From positions 3,056,977-3,120,976 of the forward strand of contig NZ_CH672376.1 of assembly GCF_000153105.1 (NCBI RefSeq): a DNA stretch of 64,000 bases. Reading direction: 5' to 3'. Of this stretch, positions 58,074-64,000 are shown piece by piece. The notes under the pieces were generated by a model. It saw only the letters and a list, made by a program, of their open reading frames with translations. It searched no databases and had not been told where the DNA came from. The DNA comes from Blastopirellula marina DSM 3645. Lineage in GTDB: Bacteria > Planctomycetota > Planctomycetia > Pirellulales > Pirellulaceae. How positions within the stretch are numbered: position 1 is the first letter of the stretch; each line of letters opens with the position of its first letter. The position numbers and the translations under genes were made by a program.

Positions 58074-60890
58074 TTACAGCGTCAGCCCAATCGGCAGCGC
58101 TTCGCCAAAGACCTGATCCCGTTCTTCATGATCCAAGTTCCCGCCTGCGCGGACGATCCGGGCAAAGTGGGATGGGGCATTTTCGGTCTCTAGCCAAACG
58201 GCGGCTTCCTCGCGATCGACCGACGCGAGATCGCGATACCGATCGTCAGTCAGGCGAGCGATCTGCATCACCGCCAGCAGATCCATCGGATCGCGGTTCC
58301 GATCGCGATAGATCGCAGCGAGCCAACGTGTGGCGATCTCGGCTGAAATGACCGAGTTGAGCGGACCGTAGACCGGAGTGCGACTGGCCAGCCGGCCCAG
58401 CGTCCAGGCCATCGCCGAACGCGCGGAGGCCATCTTGGGTTTGCTCAGCAGATCGACGATCCAGCCGCCGATCTCCAGCTTGGTCGAGACGTCTAGCAAC
58501 TCTAGACCTCCCAACAATCGCCAGGCTTCGAGCGATTCTTGCGGAGTAAAGGTCGCGGTCCCCTGTCCTGTCATGACGCGTCGATGCAGCCCGCGAAACG
58601 CTTGGAGCAGCGGTTCGGCGACTGCTTTCTGTTGTCCGCGATTCAGTCCGCCGGCGATTCGACGCCATAAAATCCAAGACTGCACGCGGCAATTCGCGTC
58701 GTTGTGCACGACTTTGCCTTGCAGTGCTTTCCAGGTTTCGGAGACGCGCCAATCGTCGAGCGCCAGCCCATAGCCGGGGCGCAGCGCGAAGCCGACCAGA
58801 TTGAGCCAGCGTATTTCATGGCTGCTGCTGCGGCGCCGACCCGGCTCGAGGTCCAGCAACTCGCCCCAGATGCGACGTAGGAGCGAGGCCGGCCACTGGT
58901 TCCGGGCCATCTCGCTGGTCGTTTCCAACTCTTGCAGCAACCGTTGCGGCTTGAGCGTCGCCGTTTCGCCAAAGGTCGCCGTCAGTTGCGATTGGAGCGA
59001 AGACCAAATCTCTTCGTCCAACACGCCTTCCGCTTCTCGATCCGAGACGTGCGCCGCGACATCGGTCTGCGTGGCGCTGCGCACGTCAAACTGCAATCGC
59101 CAACGCCGATCGCTTTCGATTTCGTCGCACCACAGTTCAATCGTGCCGATCTCGGTCAAACGCGCGTGCAGCTTGACGGCGATCTCGGTCGCTTCGCTGC
59201 GACGCTTGGCTCGCAAGACCGTACGGATTGGCGGTAGCGAGCGAATCTGCTCTTGATCGACGCTGACGATCTCGCCGGCCTTGTCGATCAGGCGGATGCT
59301 CGAAACGAACAAGGGGAACTCGACCGGCTCCGAAACTCGCAGCCGAAACGTCCGCGCTTGCAGGTCGATCTCTTCGCCGGGCTGCGTTGTCGCCGGGAGG
59401 ATGCAAAGCGCCTGGGGTTTACCTTGCTCGTCTTGACCGACGCCAATGTAATAAGTGCGGGCCAAATTCGCGGCGATGCGCACTCCTTCGCCGCGTCGCA
59501 CCAAACCATAATAGGCGGCGCCGCGGGCGACCGCCAAATCGAGCCGATCATTGTCGAGAATTTGCAACTGGAACTGCGGATCCGTCGGCAAGAACCACGC
59601 GGTAATTTCGTCGATCAGCTTGCGGCGCAGTCGTGACGACTCAAAAAAGCCGCCGTTGAACAGCACAATGTCAGGCCGAACCGCGACGCTTTCTTCTTCG
59701 ACGACATGGTGATGATTTCGCAGGAATGCGGACAAATGACGCGTGATCGCGGGATCGTTGGCGAATGGAAGCCCGAACTCCTGAAAGCCGGAGCTTCGTT
59801 TTTCGAGCGGCGTATCGATCGTTCCAGCAGGCAAGAAGCCGTCGACCAGGACTTGCTCGATCTCGCTTTTGGTGAGCGTCGCCTGCCGACCGCCGCCGAT
59901 CAATTTCGAGCCGCCGCTCGGCAAGTTGATCGTGATCTCGTCGGGCGCGTTATTGGTCAACATCTCTTCTTTGGCGACCCGACAACGACGGACCAACGTC
60001 GACCAGTCGCCGGGAGATAGTTTGCCGCCGCTGGTCAGGCGTTGTTCGAGATAGGTCGCCAGGGTGAGGTCGAGATTGTCGCCTCCTAAGATCAAATGTT
60101 CGCCGACGGCGACGCGGTGAAATTGAACCTTGCCATCTTCTCCCTGACGGACGCGGATCAGCGTAAAGTCGGACGTGCCGCCGCCGATATCGCAGACCAG
60201 GATCGTCTGTCCCGGCGAGACGAGCGTCTCCCAGTTCTCTTGGTGCTTGTCGAGCCAAGCGTAAAACGCCGCTTGCGGTTCTTCGATCAGCACAACTCGC
60301 TTCAGGCCGGCTTCGGCCGCCGCGGCGACGGTCAACTCGCGAGCAATCTCGTCAAACGAAGCCGGCAAAGTCAGGACGATATCTTGCTGCTCGAGCGGAT
60401 GCTGCGGATGAGCGTCGTTCCACGCGGCCCGAATATGGGCCAATAAGCGAGCACTGACCGTCAACGGCGAGAGCTTTTCGAGGTCGGACGCGCCGTGCCA
60501 GGGCAAGAGCGCCGCCGTCCGATCGACGCCGGTATGCGAGAGCCAGCTTTTGGCCGAGTTGATGACTCGCGACGGAACCGTGATTCCATGATCGCGGGCA
60601 AACATGCCGACGCAGTAGTTGGCGCTCGGCTTGCTCCAAGGAAGCTGCAGAGCGTCCGCCGGAAACTCGGACTTGGCCGCTTCGTAGTGAAACGAGGGGA
60701 GCGTCGAACGGGCTTCGATTTGCTGTGGAGCGACGATCTGCGGAATCGAAAACGATTGCAGTTTGCCGGGCGCAGCTTCGGTATCGACGTATGCGACCGC
60801 CGAATTGGTCGTGCCGAGATCGATTCCTACGACATAACGACTTGGCGCATCTTCGTCACCGCTGGTCGCCGCTGCTTGATGTTTCACCAC
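58074..60890 (-). CDS. Large Hsp70-family protein with long C-terminal extension
   Basis: 938 residues against about 600 for DnaK. ATPase domain: VGIDLGTTNSAVAYVDTEA (phosphate-1), TVSARLLAHIRAAWNDAHPQ, TLPASFDEIARELTVAAAAE, VLIEEPQAAFYAWLD and ILVCDIGGGTSDFTLIRVRQ (phosphate-2). The substrate domain is replaced, and residues about 600-938 are an extra, mostly helical domain (QLTATFGETATLKPQRLLQE, RRSSSHEIRWLNLVGFALRP), as in DUF3731-bearing Hsp70-like proteins. It lies 12 bp after the shorter Hsp70, in one operon. Confidence 0.92.
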   Translation of the reverse strand: MVKHQAAATSGDEDAPSRYVVGIDLGTTNSAVAYVDTEAAPGKLQSFSIPQIVAPQQIEARSTLPSFHYEAAKSEFPADALQLPWSKPSANYCVGMFARDHGITVPSRVINSAKSWLSHTGVDRTAALLPWHGASDLEKLSPLTVSARLLAHIRAAWNDAHPQHPLEQQDIVLTLPASFDEIARELTVAAAAEAGLKRVVLIEEPQAAFYAWLDKHQENWETLVSPGQTILVCDIGGGTSDFTLIRVRQGEDGKVQFHRVAVGEHLILGGDNLDLTLATYLEQRLTSGGKLSPGDWSTLVRRCRVAKEEMLTNNAPDEITINLPSGGSKLIGGGRQATLTKSEIEQVLVDGFLPAGTIDTPLEKRSSGFQEFGLPFANDPAITRHLSAFLRNHHHVVEEESVAVRPDIVLFNGGFFESSRLRRKLIDEITAWFLPTDPQFQLQILDNDRLDLAVARGAAYYGLVRRGEGVRIAANLARTYYIGVGQDEQGKPQALCILPATTQPGEEIDLQARTFRLRVSEPVEFPLFVSSIRLIDKAGEIVSVDQEQIRSLPPIRTVLRAKRRSEATEIAVKLHARLTEIGTIELWCDEIESDRRWRLQFDVRSATQTDVAAHVSDREAEGVLDEEIWSSLQSQLTATFGETATLKPQRLLQELETTSEMARNQWPASLLRRIWGELLDLEPGRRRSSSHEIRWLNLVGFALRPGYGLALDDWRVSETWKALQGKVVHNDANCRVQSWILWRRIAGGLNRGQQKAVAEPLLQAFRGLHRRVMTGQGTATFTPQESLEAWRLLGGLELLDVSTKLEIGGWIVDLLSKPKMASARSAMAWTLGRLASRTPVYGPLNSVISAEIATRWLAAIYRDRNRDPMDLLAVMQIARLTDDRYRDLASVDREEAAVWLETENAPSHFARIVRAGGNLDHEERDQVFGEALPIGLTL

Positions 60891-60902
60891 GATGCCAACC
60901 GC

Positions 60903-62687
60903 CTAGTCGTCTTCGCGAACGTTGAACTCTAACTTCCAGCGTCCGCCGGTCCGCGGACTGACGCACCACAGCTCTAGCTGTCCCAGTTCGGTGATCTTCG
61001 ATTCAAACGTCACCGGCACCGACGACTCTTGAATCGCGTCATCCTTCGGCAGCAACGTCTCTAGCGGATCGGTCTCGGCGATCTCCTCTTCGTCCCAGCG
61101 ACTGAGGGCCTGACCGGGCTGATCGTCTTTGCGGATGGGGGACGAGAAAAATCGAAACTTGGCCGTCTCACCGACGATCAAGCCGACCTCTTGCGAGGGG
61201 ACGTGAATTGACGTCCCTTCTTCCATCCCGATCGGCACGACGTTGACCAGGTTCAACGGACGTGGTGCGCCGGGGATCGCCAGACCGGCTCGCTCGACGC
61301 CGATGTAGTACGCACGAGCCGTACCGCCGCGGATGCGAATGCCGCCGTGTCGTTTCGCCCAGCCATAGAAGGCGGCGCCGCGCGCGACGGCGTAGTCCAG
61401 ATCATGCGGCCCCGCCAAACGTTGCGGGGCTTCGGTGTTCCAATCGGCCAGCACTTCCATCAAGCGATCTTGGAACGCATCGCTCTTGAAGACGCCGCCG
61501 TTGAACAACACGTGCGTGACCGGTTTCTCCGCTTCGTCACGATGCGCTTGCAAAAAAGCAGCCAAATGGCGCGTGATCGCCGGATCCGATTCGTAAGGGA
61601 GCCCCAACTCTTGAAAGCCAGACGAGTGCCCACGCTCGGGATGCGCGTCAGCGCCGCACTTCGGGAAGAATCCGTCAAGCAGCAATTTCAAGGCGCGATC
61701 GCGCGGCACGTCGACTGTGACCGTGCCGCCGATCAGCTTGCTGCCGCGCCCCAAGACCGAGATCGGCTGCGCGTCGGCGTTCTCATCTTGCAGCAACGTC
61801 TCTTTGGCGGCGCGACACGAATGCCAGAGCGAAATCGACTGCCACGGGTCGAGGTTGACCCCTTTCTCGGCGAAGAGGGTCGAGACGTCGAACGCCATCG
61901 CGAGGTCCATGTTGTCACCGCCGACCAGCAGGTGATTGCCGACCGCGACGCGGCGGAGCGAGAGCTCGCCCCCTTCTTCATCTACTTGGACCAGCGTCAG
62001 GTCGGTCGTGCCGCCGCCGACGTCGCAGACCAACAGGCGATCGTTCACTTTCAGCTGCTTGCGCCATTTCTCGCCCCAGTGGTTTAACCAGGCGTAGACG
62101 GCGGCCTGGGGCTCTTCGAGCAGCACCAGCGTATCGGGCAGTCCGGCGCCTTGGGCCGCTTCACGCGTCAGCTCACGAGCGCTGGCGTCAAACGACGCCG
62201 GCACCGTCAGCACGACGGTTTGCTCTTGCAGCGACGACTCGGGGAACTTGGCGTTCCACGCGGCGGCCAGATGTTCTAAATAACGGCGAGTCGCTTCGAC
62301 CGGCGAGATCTGCGGCAACCCCTCGGGCGCATTCCAGGGCAAGATGTCTTGCTGGCGATCGACCTTGTGATGCGAGAGCCAGCTTTTCGCGCCGCCGACG
62401 GTGCGATCTGGCGCGTCGGCCGATTGCCGCCGCGCAATTTCTCCGACGGCAAAGTCGCGCTGATCGGCCCAGGGGAGATCGAGCGCCTGTTGCGACTTTT
62501 CGGCTTCGCCCCCCAGATAGACGAACGACGGCAGCGAATGGCGACTATCAATTGTGTGGGGCGCAATCAATTGCGGTAGTTCGAGCAACTCGACTTCGGC
62601 TTGCTCGGTTTCGAGCGAAGCATATGCGACGACGCTATTGGTCGTGCCGAGATCGATCCCTACGACATAGTTGGCAGGCATCTTCAA
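60903..62687 (-). CDS. Hsp70-family protein (second, DnaK-like length)
   Basis: 594 residues. Phosphate-1 loop YVVGIDLGTTNSVVAYASLE, catalytic-type VVLTVPASFDASARELTREA, LVLLEEPQAAVYAWLN, phosphate-2 LLVCDVGGGTTDLTLVQVDE, adenosine motif near VTHVLFNGGVFKSDAFQDRL. The C-terminal about 100 residues do not match the DnaK lid. With the larger Hsp70 it forms a fixed pair; both lack nearby DnaJ or GrpE. Start 34 bp after the DUF2760 stop. Confidence 0.93.
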   Translation of the reverse strand: MKMPANYVVGIDLGTTNSVVAYASLETEQAEVELLELPQLIAPHTIDSRHSLPSFVYLGGEAEKSQQALDLPWADQRDFAVGEIARRQSADAPDRTVGGAKSWLSHHKVDRQQDILPWNAPEGLPQISPVEATRRYLEHLAAAWNAKFPESSLQEQTVVLTVPASFDASARELTREAAQGAGLPDTLVLLEEPQAAVYAWLNHWGEKWRKQLKVNDRLLVCDVGGGTTDLTLVQVDEEGGELSLRRVAVGNHLLVGGDNMDLAMAFDVSTLFAEKGVNLDPWQSISLWHSCRAAKETLLQDENADAQPISVLGRGSKLIGGTVTVDVPRDRALKLLLDGFFPKCGADAHPERGHSSGFQELGLPYESDPAITRHLAAFLQAHRDEAEKPVTHVLFNGGVFKSDAFQDRLMEVLADWNTEAPQRLAGPHDLDYAVARGAAFYGWAKRHGGIRIRGGTARAYYIGVERAGLAIPGAPRPLNLVNVVPIGMEEGTSIHVPSQEVGLIVGETAKFRFFSSPIRKDDQPGQALSRWDEEEIAETDPLETLLPKDDAIQESSVPVTFESKITELGQLELWCVSPRTGGRWKLEFNVREDD

Positions 62688-62720
62688 ATCCTTTTCAGAG
62701 GGTGATCGCCGCGGGAAAGA

Positions 62721-63272
62721 TTAAACCTCGGCCTCGGCCGGGGCAAGAATCTTGGCCGCTTCCGGCTGACCGTTCCACTTGGGCAATTCGCATTTGGTCG
62801 CTCGCCAGCCGGCATGCACCAGGCGAGCCGTTTCGGGGGGAGTCGCGCCGACCGAGCCAACCAGCCGCAGTTCGAGCGGATTAAAGCCGGCCGGAACGGC
62901 GATGCTGGTCCCCTCTTCTTCGTCGCGCAAACGCTCGATCCCAAAAATCCGTTCGAGCGTCGCTTTGGTATCGCGGTGCACGTCGCGAACCGCGGCGCCG
63001 ATTTGAGCGTCTGCAAAGGAGCTGAGATCTTCCTGGAACAGATCGAGGAAGCGTGCTTCACGCTGCAGCGCCGCCAACAACACCAGCGCGTCAACGCCAC
63101 GCGGAACGGCCGGCTTCGGCGGCTCCGCCGGCTTGGGGGGCTCCGGCTTCGTCGTAGGAGCAGGCGCTTCGCCAGCGGCGGGCAACAGTAACACCGCTTG
63201 CGCTTTCTCCGCCGTTTCGCGATTGAACAGGATCTTAAAGAACAACGTCAGTGCTGTACCCAGGCGGCCCAT
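62721..63272 (-). CDS. DUF2760 protein, partner of the Hsp70 pair
   Basis: 183 residues from ATG 63272 (MGRLGTALTLFFKILFN); the frame is open upstream to 63353 but that part lacks conservation signs. A hydrophobic N-terminal helix, a Pro/Ala-rich linker (PTTKPEPPKPAEPPKP), then the DUF2760 domain: VDALVLLAALQREARFLDLF, EDLSSFADAQIGAAVRDVHR and LVHAGWRATKCELPKWNG. The DUF2760-Hsp70-Hsp70 order is recalled from several bacterial phyla; the function is unknown. Confidence 0.85.
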   Translation of the reverse strand: MGRLGTALTLFFKILFNRETAEKAQAVLLLPAAGEAPAPTTKPEPPKPAEPPKPAVPRGVDALVLLAALQREARFLDLFQEDLSSFADAQIGAAVRDVHRDTKATLERIFGIERLRDEEEGTSIAVPAGFNPLELRLVGSVGATPPETARLVHAGWRATKCELPKWNGQPEAAKILAPAEAEV

Positions 63273-63482
63273 GGAAGTTCGTATGTCCTCTAGTGCGGGA
63301 ATAAACGGCGTCGGCAGACTGTCCAACCTATCGAGAGTCGCCGCTGGCCGCAATTACCAACCGGCGAAGGGCAATCGACGCAACGTAAAGCAGCCATTAG
63401 GGAAACAGCCCTCACAACCTGCGATATCACGCCAACCCGCAGTCGAATTGGCGTATCTGACGAGCGCCGAGACCGTTAGGAT

Positions 63483-64000
63483 ATGAACTTTCCAGGACCC
63501 CATTTTCTTGAGAGCCAGATGGCCCCTGTCGCATCGCTAGAGCCGAAATTGCCCAAGGAGGAAAACCTCCCCAAGCCTGTGGAATCGAATTCTGCAGAGG
63601 GCGAGTTGCCTGCGGGTCGGCCTGACTTGGTCGTGCGTGCGGTTCCCTTCTTTTATGGTTGGCTGATTCTCCCGATCTCGATGGTCGCCCAGTTTTGCAC
63701 TAGCCCTGGTCAAACCTATGGCGTGTCGCTGTTCAATACGCACTTTACGACCGATCTGCAGTTGAGCAGTCTTGACGTGTCGTTCGCTTATATGTGGGGA
63801 ACGATTATCGCTTCGCTCCCGATGTCGCTGATCGGCGGATTCGCCGATCGCTTTGGTTTGCGACGATCGATGACAGCCGTGGTGCTGATCTTTGGCTGCG
63901 CTTGCATTTTTATGTCGCAAGTGGGGGGAGTCTGGAGCCTGTTTCTCGGGTTTCTGTTGATTCGGATGTTCGGCCAAGGTTCGCTGACGCTGCTGGCGAC
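63483..64000 (+). CDS. Major facilitator superfamily transporter (partial, N-terminal part)
   Basis: 172 residues before the window edge. ATG 63483 or 63519. A cytoplasmic N-terminus of about 50 residues, then TM1 (FYGWLILPISMVAQFC), TM2 (DVSFAYMWGTIIASLPMSL), the MFS loop motif GGFADRFGLRRSM, TM3 (TAVVLIFGCACIFM) and the start of TM4/5 (GGVWSLFLGFLLIRMFGQGS). Similar to oxalate/formate-type or monocarboxylate MFS. Substrate unknown. Divergent from the DUF2760 operon. Confidence 0.85.
   Translation, partial: MNFPGPHFLESQMAPVASLEPKLPKEENLPKPVESNSAEGELPAGRPDLVVRAVPFFYGWLILPISMVAQFCTSPGQTYGVSLFNTHFTTDLQLSSLDVSFAYMWGTIIASLPMSLIGGFADRFGLRRSMTAVVLIFGCACIFMSQVGGVWSLFLGFLLIRMFGQGSLTLLA

Overview
The window looks like a chromosomal segment of a planctomycete of the Blastopirellula/Rhodopirellula type (Pirellulales). 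The evidence is lineage-typical gene content: a DUF1559 protein with a pilin-like N-terminus, an ECF sigma factor beside a FecR/LamG membrane protein, a DUF1080 protein, a DUF3500 protein, TolQ/TolR-like genes next to an alpha-toroid protein, a very large repeat surface protein whose N-terminus carries the ERLEERRVMDA signature, and a class Ic-type ribonucleotide reductase like that of the related Chlamydiae. Only one tRNA is present, and I saw no rRNA, no CRISPR array and no phage structural module.

Layout. 1-8.6 kb is core metabolism and envelope: nrdB (cut by the window edge) and nrdA on the minus strand with a tandem pair of NrdR-like boxes upstream, an Old Yellow Enzyme, a secreted propeller-like protein and a lipoprotein. 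8.6-23.4 kb is a rearranged accessory region. It holds an IS4 remnant joined to an excisionase-like HTH gene, an ISAzo13-type element with 32-bp ends and a one-base frameshift, an RHS toxin locus (deaminase-like tip with SUKH-3 immunity gene, then a nuclease-like tip with a putative immunity gene, cut by a truncated transposase), an ECF/FecR-LamG/DUF1559/lipoprotein cluster whose DUF1559 gene is split by an IS4 element, a second IS4 element, and a dispersed poly-A/GGTCCGGTCC repeat. 23.5-34.7 kb carries an LRR lipoprotein, a zinc-ribbon protein, a lipase coupled to a Gly/Cys-rich membrane protein, a DUF1080 protein, and a TPR-ExbB-ExbD-(TonB-like, toroid) gene row followed by two TatA/B genes. 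34.7-45.6 kb has tRNA-Val(CAC), a coiled-coil protein, an ACP-FGE fusion, two overlapping nucleotidyltransferases and the 1.5-kilo-residue surface protein. 46-64 kb has a DUF3500 protein, a coiled-coil exported protein, a CBS protein, an esterase, a PhyH dioxygenase, a four-gene CheR/CheB/hybrid-kinase signalling operon, a DUF2760-Hsp70-Hsp70 operon and the start of an MFS transporter.

The groups that most probably work as units are: nrdA-nrdB; the ECF sigma factor with its FecR/LamG partner and the DUF1559/lipoprotein pair; RHS tips with their immunity genes; TPR-ExbB-ExbD-toroid as an energised envelope machine; the hybrid kinase-CheR-CheB-response-regulator kinase relay; and the double Hsp70 with DUF2760. 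The best candidates for undescribed biology are the TonB-like/toroid protein fed by ExbB/ExbD, the acyl-carrier/FGE fusion that lacks the first FGE cysteine, and the RHS tip locus. All functions are read from sequence by eye. No database search was run.
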